A DNA stretch of 64,000 bases from the NCBI RefSeq assembly GCF_007176755.1, contig NZ_BJTV01000003.1:1-64000 (forward strand), given 5' to 3'. Positions 24,637 to 35,150 of this stretch are shown here, piece after piece; positions within the stretch are counted from its first letter, which is position 1; each line of letters opens with the position of its first letter. The stretch comes from Streptomyces sp. 1-11. Its GTDB lineage: Bacteria > Actinomycetota > Actinomycetes > Streptomycetales > Streptomycetaceae. A program made the position numbers and the translations under genes. The notes beneath the pieces were generated by a model. It searched no databases. It worked only from the letters and a program-made list of their open reading frames with translations, and was not told the origin of the DNA.

Positions 24637-26220
24637 TCAGAGAGCCTCGGTCACCTCGGGCTTCTGGGGGCCGCCCTTGAGCGGCACCTCCTTCACGAAC
24701 AGCGCCGCGATCAGCACGAGGACCGCGATCACCGCGCCGAGCAGGAACGCCGAGTGCGTACCGGCGGACACCGCGTGCTGGTACGCCTCCCGCGCCTGCA
24801 CCGGCAGCTTCGCCAGGCTCGCCGCGTCGAGCTGCGCCGACCTCTCGGTCACCTTGGAGCCCAGCGCGCCGGCCTTCTCCGCCATGACGTCCTGGACCTT
24901 GTGGTTGAACAGCGCGCCCATGACGGCCACACCGAAGGAGGAGCCGAGGGTGCGGAACAGCGTGGTGGAGGAGGACGCCACGCCCATGTCCTTCATCTCC
25001 ACGCTGTTCTGCGCCACCAGCATGGTGATCTGCATCAGGCAGCCCATGCCCGCGCCCAGCACGGCCATGTAGATGCCGGAGGTGAGCCGCGTGGTGCCGG
25101 TGTCCATCAGCGACAGCAGGTACAGCCCGACGACCATCAGCACGCCGCCGACGATCGGGAACACCTTGTAGCGGCCGCTGTTGGTGGTGATCCGGCCGGC
25201 CACCATCGAGGTCACCAGCATCGCGCCGAGCATCGGCAGGAGCAGCAGACCGGAGTTGGTGGCGGAGGCGCCCTGGACCGCCTGCTGGTACAGCGGCAGG
25301 AAGAGGGTGGCGCCGAACATCACGAAGCCGGTGACGAAGCCGATGACCGACATCAGGGTGAAGTTGCCGCTGCGGAAGATGTGCAGCGGCAGGACCGGCT
25401 CGGCGGCCCTGGTCTGCCAGAACACGAACCCGACCAGCGCGGCGACGCCGATGCCGATCAGCTCCATGATCCGCGCGGAGGTCCAGGCGTACTCGGTGCC
25501 GCCCCAGGTGGTGACGAGCACGATGGCGGTGATGCCGACGGTCAGCAGCACGACGCCGAGGTAGTCGATGCCCGCCTTGGACCGCTTCTTCGGCAGGTGC
25601 AGCACGGCGCTGACCAGCGCGAGCGCGACGGCGCCGAGCGGCAGGTTGATGTAGAAGGACCAGCGCCAGCCCCAGTTGTCGGTGATGGTGCCGCCGACCA
25701 GCGGGCCGCCGATCATCGCCAGCGCCATGACGCCGGCCATCATGCCCTGGTACTTGCCGCGCTCCCGCGGCGGGATCAGGTCGCCGATGATCGCCATGAC
25801 GCCGACCATCAGACCGCCGGCGCCGAGGCCCTGCACGGCCCGGAACCCGATGAGCTGACCCATGTCCTGGGCCATGCCGCTCAGCGCGGAGCCGATCAGG
25901 AAGATCACGATCGAGCTGAGGAAGGTGGCCTTGCGGCCGAACATGTCGCCGAGCTTGCCCCAGACAGGGGTCGCCGCCGCGGTCGCCAGGGTGTAGCCGG
26001 TCACCACCCAGGACAGGTGCTCCAGGCCGCCGAGCTCACCGACGATCGTCGGCATCGCGGTGCCCACGATCATGTTGTCGAGCATCGCGAGCATCATCGC
26101 GATCATGAGCGCGAGCAGGACCACCCGCACGCTCTTCGGCTGCTTCTCCTGCGATGTGTCCGGCTGTCCGGGGGTTCCCCGGTCCGTCGCGGCCGCTTGT
26201 GTGTCCGCCATCTCTCCCAC
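24637..26220 (-). CDS. MFS drug exporter, DHA2 (14-TM) family
   Basis: A 527-aa proton-coupled multidrug exporter of the EmrB/QacA type. Motif A is WGKLGDMFGRKATFLSS and motif C appears as GAGGLMVGVMAIIGDLIPPRERGKYQG. About 14 hydrophobic segments are seen. It is divergent from a TetR regulator, with paired inverted 21-bp operators over the shared promoter region. The substrate is probably a cytotoxic or self-made metabolite; it cannot be named. Confidence 0.92.
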   Translation of the reverse strand: MGEMADTQAAATDRGTPGQPDTSQEKQPKSVRVVLLALMIAMMLAMLDNMIVGTAMPTIVGELGGLEHLSWVVTGYTLATAAATPVWGKLGDMFGRKATFLSSIVIFLIGSALSGMAQDMGQLIGFRAVQGLGAGGLMVGVMAIIGDLIPPRERGKYQGMMAGVMALAMIGGPLVGGTITDNWGWRWSFYINLPLGAVALALVSAVLHLPKKRSKAGIDYLGVVLLTVGITAIVLVTTWGGTEYAWTSARIMELIGIGVAALVGFVFWQTRAAEPVLPLHIFRSGNFTLMSVIGFVTGFVMFGATLFLPLYQQAVQGASATNSGLLLLPMLGAMLVTSMVAGRITTNSGRYKVFPIVGGVLMVVGLYLLSLMDTGTTRLTSGIYMAVLGAGMGCLMQITMLVAQNSVEMKDMGVASSSTTLFRTLGSSFGVAVMGALFNHKVQDVMAEKAGALGSKVTERSAQLDAASLAKLPVQAREAYQHAVSAGTHSAFLLGAVIAVLVLIAALFVKEVPLKGGPQKPEVTEAL

Positions 26221-26235
26221 TCCCCCTGACGGCCC

Positions 26236-26306
26236 CTTACTTGCCGCCCGGCTAGTTCACTACAGTGGGGGAAGGTAGACCCGCCACTAGCCGGTCGTCA
26301 AGTAAG
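26236..26306. promoter_or_regulatory. Paired inverted operators between the MFS exporter and tetR genes
   Basis: Two 21-bp elements in inverted orientation (26236-26256 and 26286-26306) match at 19 of 21 positions: CTTACTTG-N4-CCGGCTAGT and its reverse complement. The right element contains the MFS -35 (TTGACG on the minus strand), 18 nt from -10 TACCTT (26272-26277). The left element overlaps a TTGCCG usable by the plus strand. This fits a TetR dimer repressing both genes. Confidence 0.65.
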
Positions 26307-26333
26307 TTTTGCGGGAGCGCGAGGAGTACGAGG

Positions 26334-26933
26334 ATGGGCGTCACCATGGACGGCACCAAGCAGCAGCGGCGCGGCAACACCCGCCAGCGCATCCAGGACG
26401 TGGCGCTCGAACTCTTCGCCGAGCAGGGCTACGAGAAGACCTCCCTGCGCGAGATCGCCGAGCGTCTCGACGTCACGAAGGCGGCCCTGTACTACCACTT
26501 CAAGACGAAGGAAGAGATCATCGTCAGCCTCTTCGAGGATCTGACGCAGCCGATCGAGGACCTGATCGAGTGGGGCCGCAGTCAGCCGCACACGCTGGAG
26601 ACCAAGCAGGAGATCGTACGGCGCTACAGCCAGGCGCTGGCCGCCGCGGAACCCCTGTTCCGGTTCATGCAGGAGAACCAGGCGACGGTGCGCGAGCTGC
26701 GCATCGGTGAGTCCTTCAAGGACCGGATGCGCGGCCTCAGGGACATCATCATCGACCCCGAGGCCCAACTCGTCGACCAGGTCCGCTGCGTGAGCGCGCT
26801 GTTCACGCTGCACGCGGGGATGTTCGTGATGCAGGACCTGGAAGGCGACTTCGAGAAGAAGCGCGCGGCCGTCCTCGAAGTCGCCGTGGATCTCGTCACG
26901 CAGGCGCATCAAGGCGCCCACGGGGAACGGTAG
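26334..26933 (+). CDS. TetR-family regulator of the adjacent MFS exporter
   Basis: A 199-aa protein. ATG 26334 has GAGGAG 7 nt upstream. The HTH is RIQDVALELFAEQGYEKTSLREIAERLDVTKAALYYHFKTKEEI (about 18-60). The rest is a helical ligand domain. It is divergently arranged with the DHA2 transporter and shares symmetrical operators with it, the usual substrate-induced efflux design. It ends 1 bp before the convergent M23 gene. Confidence 0.92.
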   Translation: MGVTMDGTKQQRRGNTRQRIQDVALELFAEQGYEKTSLREIAERLDVTKAALYYHFKTKEEIIVSLFEDLTQPIEDLIEWGRSQPHTLETKQEIVRRYSQALAAAEPLFRFMQENQATVRELRIGESFKDRMRGLRDIIIDPEAQLVDQVRCVSALFTLHAGMFVMQDLEGDFEKKRAAVLEVAVDLVTQAHQGAHGER

Positions 26934-26934
26934 A

Positions 26935-27486
26935 TCAGACCTTCACGCCGTGGGACTTGAGGAAGACCACCGGGTTGACGGCGGAACCGTAGTTCGGCGT
27001 GGTCCGGATCTCGAAGTGCAGGTGCGGGCCGGTGGAGTTGCCGGTGCTGCCCGAGAGGGCTATGTGCTGGCCGGTCTTGACGGCCTGGCCGACCTTGACG
27101 TCGATCCGGGACAGGTGCGCGTACTGCGAGTACGTGCCGTTGTCGTGCTTGATGACGATGGCGTTGCCGTAGGCGGGGCCGTCACCGGCGCCGTTGGGGC
27201 CGGCCTTGACGACGGTGCCGTCGTGCGCGGCCAGGACCTCGGTACCGGTCGGGACCGCGAAGTCCTGACCGCTGTGCTTGTGCGCCCAGTGGCTGCCGTC
27301 CTGCATGAAGCTGGCGGACAGCGTGTACTGCTTCACCGGGTCGATCCAGGAAGCGGCCGACGGGGTGGCCGCGCTCGCGACCCCGGTCCCCACCACGGCC
27401 GTGGCGCCGAGTCCGGCAGCCAGCACGGCCACGCGGGTGCGGAGCGAGGACGTACGCGAAGAACGGGACGTGAAGCGCTGGAACAT
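26935..27486 (-). CDS. Secreted M23 (LytM-type) peptidase
   Basis: A 183-aa protein. ATG 27486 has GAGG 5-6 nt upstream and gives a signal peptide (MFQRFTSRSS, then RVAVLAAGLGATAVVGTGVA, cleavage near ASAA). The catalytic domain shows zinc ligands in HKHSGQDFAV (H, D) and HLHFE, with AAHDGTVV between. It is a single-domain endopeptidase that probably cuts peptidoglycan crosslinks. A long non-coding region precedes it. Confidence 0.9.
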   Translation of the reverse strand: MFQRFTSRSSRTSSLRTRVAVLAAGLGATAVVGTGVASAATPSAASWIDPVKQYTLSASFMQDGSHWAHKHSGQDFAVPTGTEVLAAHDGTVVKAGPNGAGDGPAYGNAIVIKHDNGTYSQYAHLSRIDVKVGQAVKTGQHIALSGSTGNSTGPHLHFEIRTTPNYGSAVNPVVFLKSHGVKV

Positions 27487-28038
27487 CGAAACCTCGTGGG
27501 CTAGGAGACGGATGAGCCGTGCGACGTACAGGCGTTCGCCGCGTCGGCCATTCATTGGTAACCCACCACCTCATCCACCCACAAAGCCCTCCTTGTACGG
27601 CGTCATGTAGTAGACAGGCGTAAAAGCACCCACTTCTTGACAGACACCGACTCTTCGGACACCACCGCCCCTGACCTGCACTTTCCTCGTCACTCTCTGG
27701 ACGAAATGCCCCACTTTGCCCCTATACGGAACAGCACTAACCCGCCTAGTACCGGGTGTTTCCCCTGTGCCGCTTGTCACCGCCGGGGCGGCCTCCAGAG
27801 CGCCGGAATGTGACGTGGGCTACTCGCTTAAGGGGTGCGGCAGTTGACGCCGAGGGGTGCTCTCCGGTCCCTGACGCCCCGTCATCCCGTTCTACCGGGC
27901 CCGGGAAATGTGACGCAGACCCCTGTACGACTACCGTTCAGTAACCCTACGGTTCCTCTCGCGCCACCCTCAGCACTGATCATGCCCCTGACAGTCACCG
28001 TTCTGCCGTGCAGCACGGACGTGAGAGGACCCCCACCG
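27487..28038. other. Intergenic region between the M23 peptidase and HAD phosphatase genes
   Basis: About 550 bp without a credible gene, and less GC-rich than its neighbours. It must hold two divergent promoters. A short minus-strand frame at 27571-27606 (MTPYKEGFVGG) follows TCTACTAC and ends upstream of the peptidase; it might be a leader peptide but is unsupported. I did not recognise a riboswitch by eye. Confidence 0.5.
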
Positions 28039-28686
28039 ATGACCAGACGCCCCTGGGCGCGCCGCGTATCCGCCACCGCCGTCTCCGCGGCCGCGCTCGC
28101 CGCCCTGGCCGCCCCCGCCGAGGCCGCCGGTACGGCAGCGAGCACGGGCTCCACCGCCACCGCCACCGCCACCGCCACCGCCACCGCCGCCAAGGTCGAC
28201 CACGCCACCTGGCAGAAGGACTGCCAGGCGGTCATGGACCAGGCCCTGCCCTACCTGGAGGGCCGCATAGCCGCGGCCGGGCCCGGCGAGAAGCAGGCGA
28301 TCGTCTTCGACGTCGACAACACGACTCTGGAGACCGACTTCGGCTTCAGCTTCCCGCAGCCCGCCAACAAGCCGGTGCTGGACGTCGCCCGGTACGCCCA
28401 GGAGCACGGCGTCTCGCTCTTCTTCGTCACCGCCCGCCCGGGCATCATCGAGGCGCCCACCGAGTGGAACCTCGAGCACGACGGCTACGAGGTCTCCGGC
28501 CTGCGGGTCCGCGGCTTCCTCGACCTCTTCAAGGACGTCGCCGCCTACAAGACCGCCCAGCGCGCCGACATCGAGAAGCGCGGCTACACGATCATCGCCA
28601 ACATCGGCAACAGCGCCACCGACCTGTCGGGCGGCCACGCCGAGAGGACGTACAAGCTGCCGGACTACGACGGCCAGCTGTCCTGA
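28039..28686 (+). CDS. Secreted HAD-family (class III) acid phosphatase
   Basis: A 215-aa protein. A signal peptide (RVSATAVSAAALAALAAPAEA) is followed by a low-complexity Thr-Ala stretch encoded by ACCGCC repeats (28152-28188). The phosphatase domain has motif I IVFDVDNTTLET, motif II FFVTARPG and a late NIGNSATDLSGGHAE acidic motif, as in HAD subfamily IIIB. A GAGAGGA lies 10 nt before the ATG. It is a likely extracellular phosphate scavenger. Confidence 0.88.
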   Translation: MTRRPWARRVSATAVSAAALAALAAPAEAAGTAASTGSTATATATATATAAKVDHATWQKDCQAVMDQALPYLEGRIAAAGPGEKQAIVFDVDNTTLETDFGFSFPQPANKPVLDVARYAQEHGVSLFFVTARPGIIEAPTEWNLEHDGYEVSGLRVRGFLDLFKDVAAYKTAQRADIEKRGYTIIANIGNSATDLSGGHAERTYKLPDYDGQLS

Positions 28687-28695
28687 CGCACGGCG

Positions 28696-28737
28696 AAAGG
28701 GGCTGCCCCGGGACCGAAGTCCCGGGGCAGCCCCTTT
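28696..28737. terminator. Strong bidirectional terminator between the phosphatase and clpC
   Basis: Perfect 18-bp stem (AAAGGGGCTGCCCCGGGA and its complement) with loop CCGAAG. It carries A and T runs at its base on both strands, so it terminates both convergent genes. Confidence 0.85.
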
Positions 28738-28758
28738 GGCGTTCGCGGCCCCGGAGGG

Positions 28759-31284
<2,526 letters not shown>

Positions 31285-31488
31285 CGTTAATCGCTCCTCA
31301 GAGCGGTCAGGCAGTGGGGGGAACTTCCCCTCCCTGTCCTACCGCAGCTTAGTCCCGCAAGCGGGGACCGCTCATTCCAACTGCCGACACCGTCGATGGC
31401 CTCCTGACCCCGAACGCCGACATCTGTCCCAACCCGATGGTGCGAGACGATGTTCCCGCAGGCCAGGCAGTTACCCCAGTCGCCAGTA

Positions 31489-31502
31489 CGCCGATGGCGA
31501 AC
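31489..31502 (-). promoter_or_regulatory. ClgR-type box, clpC-proximal
   Basis: The minus strand reads GTTCGC-CATCG-GCG, matching the GTTCGC-N5-GCG motif I recall for the ClgR activator of clp and lon genes. It is about 205 bp upstream of the clpC start. Confidence 0.6.
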
Positions 31503-31594
31503 GTGAGGCCGTCCGTCCTGCGTGTCGCCCCCTCCCACTAGGCATGTCTTACCCGCTGGGACTGACACTCCATGCCGCACCCCCGGGTTCCCTC

Positions 31595-31608
31595 CGCTAT
31601 GGGCGAAC
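31595..31608 (-). promoter_or_regulatory. ClgR-type box, clpC-distal
   Basis: The minus strand reads GTTCGC-CCATA-GCG, a second match to GTTCGC-N5-GCG, 106 bp from the first (close to ten helical turns). Confidence 0.6.
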
Positions 31609-31714
31609 AACCTTGTGGCTGCCCGGACCCCCGCACGCCCCCCTGTCCCGCGCAGTGCGCGACGATCGAGGTGCCCAGCGTAACCACGGGCCGGATGCGA
31701 CGGTTGCACCTGGC

Positions 31715-32401
31715 ATGGCTGGCTCGGTCCCCGCGACCTCATCGGTCCCCCTCCCCTGTCGTCCGTCCGATCCGGCACCGCCCGGCTTACGGGCGTACGG
31801 CCTGGACCCGGAGACCGGGGACCGGCACTGGTACGAGAACGAACTCGGCTGGCCGACCGTGCCCGGACGGCCGCCGATGCTGGTCACGGGGGTCCACTAC
31901 GACGTCCTGGACGTGCCGGCCGGGGCGGGCGCCCCGGCGCTGCGGCACCTCGGCCCGGGTTCCCCGGTGGCCCTGTGGGGCGGGCGGATGCGGCTGCTGG
32001 TGGCCGCGGGCAGCGCGGAGGAGCTGCCGGGGGTGCTGGAGTGGCTGGAGTGGCGCGGGCTGGTGCCCGAGCTGCGGGCGCTGGGCGAAGGCTGCCTGAT
32101 GGAGGCGCCCGCTCCGCCCGGGGCGGCGCACTCCGCCGCGCTGCCACCGGCGCGGGGTTCCGGCGCCGGGCGCGGATCGGATTCCGTGCAGGGGGCCGCC
32201 GTGTGGCTGCGGCCCCCCGGGCCGGGGGGTGAGGCCGAGGCCTCGCTGCCGGCGTTGCCGGCCGTGGGGGGCCCGACAGGCGCCCCGGATCTCGTACGAC
32301 TGGTGGACACGCTGGCGACGCACTGCCATCGCGCCCGGCTGCGGCCCGCGAACGCCCGGCCGCCCGCCTGCGGGGGAAATCAGCCGTTGGCCTTCTCGTA
32401 G
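31715..32401 (+). CDS. Conserved actinomycete protein of unknown function
   Basis: About 228 aa from ATG 31715; the start is not certain because the frame is open to 31268. The segment VTGVHYDVLDVPAGAGAPAL, then GPGSPVALWGGRMRLLVAAG and LPGVLEWLEW resembles a Streptomyces family sometimes annotated as prim-pol-like. No catalytic residues are evident here. The second half is Ala/Gly/Pro-rich. Its 3' end overlaps the convergent lsr2 by 22 bp. Confidence 0.6.
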   Translation: MAGSVPATSSVPLPCRPSDPAPPGLRAYGLDPETGDRHWYENELGWPTVPGRPPMLVTGVHYDVLDVPAGAGAPALRHLGPGSPVALWGGRMRLLVAAGSAEELPGVLEWLEWRGLVPELRALGEGCLMEAPAPPGAAHSAALPPARGSGAGRGSDSVQGAAVWLRPPGPGGEAEASLPALPAVGGPTGAPDLVRLVDTLATHCHRARLRPANARPPACGGNQPLAFS

Positions 32402-32715
32402 GCCTCGCGAATGGACGCGGGAACACGGCCGCGGTCGTTGACCTCGTAACCGTTCTCCTTGGCCCACGCGCGGATCGCCGCCGTGTCCTGGTTGCCACCG
32501 GAAGCGGGACGCGTCTTTCCGCGTCCGCCGGCGGCACGGCCCCCAGTACGACGACCGCCCTTCACATAGGGCTCGAGAAGGCCACGCAGCTTGTCCGCAT
32601 TGGTCGTCGTGAGATCGATCTCGTAGGTCTTGCCGTCCAGCGCGAACGTCACCGTCTCGTCCGCCTCGCCGCCGTCGAGGTCGTCGACAAGAAGGACCTG
32701 AACCTTCTGTGCCAC
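32380..32715 (-). CDS. lsr2: Lsr2 nucleoid-associated protein
   Basis: A 111-aa xenogeneic silencer that bridges AT-rich DNA. The N-terminal dimerisation domain is VQVLLVDDLDGGEADETVTF. The C-terminal AT-hook-like domain is AIRAWAKENGYEVNDRGRVP with the RGR minor-groove motif, and it ends EAYEKANG. GTG 32715 has AAAGGA 6 nt upstream. Streptomyces usually carry a second Lsr2 elsewhere. Confidence 0.96.
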   Translation of the reverse strand: MAQKVQVLLVDDLDGGEADETVTFALDGKTYEIDLTTTNADKLRGLLEPYVKGGRRTGGRAAGGRGKTRPASGGNQDTAAIRAWAKENGYEVNDRGRVPASIREAYEKANG

Positions 32716-32920
32716 CGTATTTCCTTTCATCGATAACGTGCGGGCCAGGGCTGTGTGCGGCGTCCGCCGTTTCGCCGCCCCTGTTATATGCAGTACTGCA
32801 GTACGTCGGAAAGCAAACCGCTTTTGCCGGAAAAACACAAACCCCTGGGAGAGACCCGGGGGCCCGCAGCGCTCCGGAAACATGCGCGTTTCGGACATAG
32901 GGCACCGCGGGCATTGACGA

Positions 32921-33454
32921 TCACAGATGCAGAAGCATCCGGCTGTTGCCCAAGGTGTTCGGTTTCACTCGTTCGAGACCGAGGAACTCCGCGACGCCCT
33001 CGTCATAGGAACGGAGCAGCTCCGCGTACACATCGGTGTCGACGGGGGTCTCACCGATCTCCACGAAGCCGTGCTTCTGGAAGAAGTCCACTTCGAAGGT
33101 CAGACAGAAAACGCGGCGAACGCCGAGCCAGCGCGCGGTCTGCAGCAACTTCTCCAGCAAGTGGTGCCCGACCCCGGCGCCCTTGAGACCCGGCTTCACC
33201 GCGAGAGTGCGGACTTCGGCCAGGTCCTCCCACATGACGTGCAGCGCACCGCAGCCGACCACCTCTGCGTTGTCGTCCCGTTCCGCGACCCAGAACTCCT
33301 GGATGTCCTCGTAAAGGGTGACCATGGCTTTGTCGAGCAGGATGCGGTCTCGGACGTAGGCGTCGAGGAGGTGGCGCACGGCCGGCACATCGCTGGTCCG
33401 GGCCCGCCGGACGGTGATGGCTTTCGCGGGGACTTCGGGACGTTCTGCTGACAT
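32921..33454 (-). CDS. Amino-acid N-acetyltransferase (GNAT, ArgA-like)
   Basis: A 177-aa GNAT fold. Acetyl-CoA motif A is RTLAVKPGLKGAGVGHHLLE; VFCLTFEVDFFQKHGF is the typical C-terminal part. The layout matches the short actinobacterial ArgA that makes N-acetylglutamate for arginine synthesis. It is followed downstream by lsr2 and preceded closely (9 bp) by the BlaI-type regulator gene on the same strand. Confidence 0.85.
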   Translation of the reverse strand: MSAERPEVPAKAITVRRARTSDVPAVRHLLDAYVRDRILLDKAMVTLYEDIQEFWVAERDDNAEVVGCGALHVMWEDLAEVRTLAVKPGLKGAGVGHHLLEKLLQTARWLGVRRVFCLTFEVDFFQKHGFVEIGETPVDTDVYAELLRSYDEGVAEFLGLERVKPNTLGNSRMLLHL

Positions 33455-33463
33455 GTGCGGACG

Positions 33464-33931
33464 CTATCGCCCGGAGGTGTCCCCCGCCGCGCCGGGGTTC
33501 TGCTCTTCGGGGGCTTCGCGGGGTTCCGCGGCTTCCCGCGCTTGTGCCGCTTCCCGCGCTTGCGCGGTTTCCGGTCCCTGCACGATGCGTACGGCGTCGC
33601 TGAGTGCCTGGCGCTGTTCCTCGCTCATCATCCCGAAGAACGCGACGAGAGCGGCGGCCGCGTTGTCGCTCTGCGACCAGGCGTCGTTCATCAGCGCGGC
33701 GGCGTAGGCGGCTCGGGTGGAGACGGCCTCATATCGATAGGCGCGCCCTTCCGCCTCGCGGCGCACCCAGCCCTTCTGGTGGAGATTGTCCAAAACGGTC
33801 ATCACGGTGGTGTACGCGATGGACCGTTCCCGCTGGAGGTCTTCCAGGACTTCCCGAACGGTCACCGGGCGGTTCCACTTCCACACCCGCGTCATGACCG
33901 CGTCTTCGAGTTCTCCCAATGGGCGAGGCAC
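33464..33931 (-). CDS. BlaI/MecI/CopY-family repressor
   Basis: A 155-aa protein. The winged helix opens PLGELEDAVMTRVWKWNRPV and continues YTTVMTVLDNLHQKGWVRRE, the BlaI signature. A dimerisation helix follows (AFFGMMSEEQRQALSDAV). The C-terminal 35 residues are an Ala-Arg-Glu repeat (AREAAQAREAAEPREAPEE). A -10 TATTGT (33940-33945) ends 8 nt before GTG 33931, so the message is probably leaderless. There is no BlaR partner nearby. Confidence 0.88.
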   Translation of the reverse strand: MPRPLGELEDAVMTRVWKWNRPVTVREVLEDLQRERSIAYTTVMTVLDNLHQKGWVRREAEGRAYRYEAVSTRAAYAAALMNDAWSQSDNAAAALVAFFGMMSEEQRQALSDAVRIVQGPETAQAREAAQAREAAEPREAPEEQNPGAAGDTSGR

Positions 33932-34005
33932 AGCTCAGAACAATAGTGGGAGATTCCACCGAAGGCCTGCCGGACGTGCGCCAAGGCCGCCGAAGCGAAC
34001 AAAAA

Positions 34006-34054
34006 GGGCGTACGGCCCGGCGGCACCGGGTGGGGTGCGCGGAGCCGTACGCCC
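34006..34054 (-). terminator. Intrinsic terminator with T-run
   Basis: 11-bp stem GGGCGTACGGC / GCCGTACGCCC with a long loop. On the minus strand it is followed directly by TTTTT (34001-34005). It terminates the small membrane protein gene at 34089. Confidence 0.7.
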
Positions 34055-34088
34055 GGAGGGGCGGGTGGGCCGGGAGGTCCGGGAGGGC

Positions 34089-34265
34089 TCAGGCTTCCGC
34101 GGCGGGGGCCTCGCGTCCGCCCTCCACGCGCGCGAGGGCGGCGTCGACGGCCGCGTCCTCCTTGGCCTTGGCGGCCCCGCCCTGGGTCTTCACGATCACC
34201 CTGACCACACCGATGAAGAACACGGCCATGACGACCGGGGGCACGAGCGCGGCGACGTAGTCCAT
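34089..34265 (-). CDS. Small single-pass membrane protein
   Basis: A 58-aa protein. It starts MDYVAALVPPVVMAVFFIGV, a hydrophobic helix, then a basic stretch (RVIVKTQGGAAKAKEDAA) and an Ala/Glu-rich end. This size and layout recur in Streptomyces conserved hypothetical proteins. A T-run terminator follows. Function unknown. Confidence 0.72.
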   Translation of the reverse strand: MDYVAALVPPVVMAVFFIGVVRVIVKTQGGAAKAKEDAAVDAALARVEGGREAPAAEA

Positions 34266-34320
34266 GACACCAGAGTAGCCACGCGGGCCGGGACGAATGG
34301 GGCGGGGTGGGCGCCGTCGC

Positions 34321-35010
34321 TCAGCCGGCGGCCAGTTCCCGCGAGCGTGCCCGGCCGGCGGGCGGCGCGGGCGGCTTGCGGCGCGGGAAGACCTCGCCCG
34401 GCGTGGGGACGGGGCGTTTCGGGGCCGGGTCCGCCGCGGGGCGCTCGGCGGGCCGCCCGGGAGGGGTCTGCCCGGGCTTCGGGGCGGGCTTGCGGGCGGG
34501 CTCCTCCCGCTCCTCGGCCTCCCGGGCCACCTCGTCCCCCGCGCCGCCCCTGAGGGCCAGCAGGCGCGTCCTGGAGGGCGGTACGGCGGGAGCGGGAACC
34601 TTGCGCGCGCCCTGCGCGAAGCGGGCCCGCACGTCCTGCTCGGCGAGCGCACGGCAACGCTCCAGCAGGACGGCGCCCTTCGGGTTCCCGCGCAGCGCCC
34701 GCAGGGCGGCCAGGTCGTCCGGCGTCGGCCGGTGCCCGGTGGCCAGCACCTCCTCCAGCAGGGTGAGGTAGCCGGCCGCCGTGCCCGGCAGGGCGGCGCG
34801 GTACCGGGCGAGGTCGGCCACCAGGAAGGCGCGCAGCCGGGCCGCCTCGCACACCGCCTCGTCCAGGGACGCGGCGAGACGGAAGCAGTCCTTGACGTCC
34901 TCGGCGGACGCTCGGCCTGGGTGGAGGGCGAGGGCGAGGGCGCGGCGGAGCACTCGCAGCTCCTCCGCTCCGAACGCCATGCCGCCGCGGGATCCGTAGG
35001 GCGTGGGCAT
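34321..35010 (-). CDS. Conserved hypothetical protein, helical N-terminus and Pro-rich tail
   Basis: A 229-aa protein. Residues 12-140 are predicted helical (FGAEELRVLRRALALALHPG, then LDEAVCEAARLRAFLVADLA). The C-terminal 90 residues are Pro/Arg/Lys-rich and probably disordered. Minus-strand TAGCGT ends 6 nt before the ATG, again a leaderless pattern. No known function. Confidence 0.72.
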   Translation of the reverse strand: MPTPYGSRGGMAFGAEELRVLRRALALALHPGRASAEDVKDCFRLAASLDEAVCEAARLRAFLVADLARYRAALPGTAAGYLTLLEEVLATGHRPTPDDLAALRALRGNPKGAVLLERCRALAEQDVRARFAQGARKVPAPAVPPSRTRLLALRGGAGDEVAREAEEREEPARKPAPKPGQTPPGRPAERPAADPAPKRPVPTPGEVFPRRKPPAPPAGRARSRELAAG

Positions 35011-35150
35011 GCGGAGACGCTACCGCTAATCGGACAAAAGTGACGGATCGGGGCGTTGTGTTCGCGCGTGTCGCCGCCCGGTTTCCCCCGTCTGGTGTCA
35101 CCCGCGCGTGTGAACGGCGAGAACCGGCGCCCCACCGGGCGCCGGTCCCT

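Larger units (their letters stand above)
31285..31714. other. clpC upstream region
   Basis: About 430 bp with no convincing gene. It holds the clpC promoter region on the minus strand, including TAAGCT near 31345 and the imperfect dyad GTCCCGC/GCGGGGAC around 31352-31368, plus two ClgR-type boxes described separately. The start of the rightward gene at 31715 is uncertain, so part of this stretch could be its 5' end. Confidence 0.5.

Noticed and set aside
27934..27965. Possible PHO box upstream of the HAD phosphatase (two GTTC elements)
   Set aside because: The elements are 16 bp apart rather than the 11-bp direct repeat spacing, and flanking bases do not match.
28152..28188. ACCGCC tandem repeat as a CRISPR or mobile element trace
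   Set aside because: It is a simple in-frame repeat coding a Thr-Ala linker after the signal peptide.
33932..33955. BlaI-type operator upstream of the BlaI-family gene
   Set aside because: No TACA-N2-TGTA dyad was found near the promoter.
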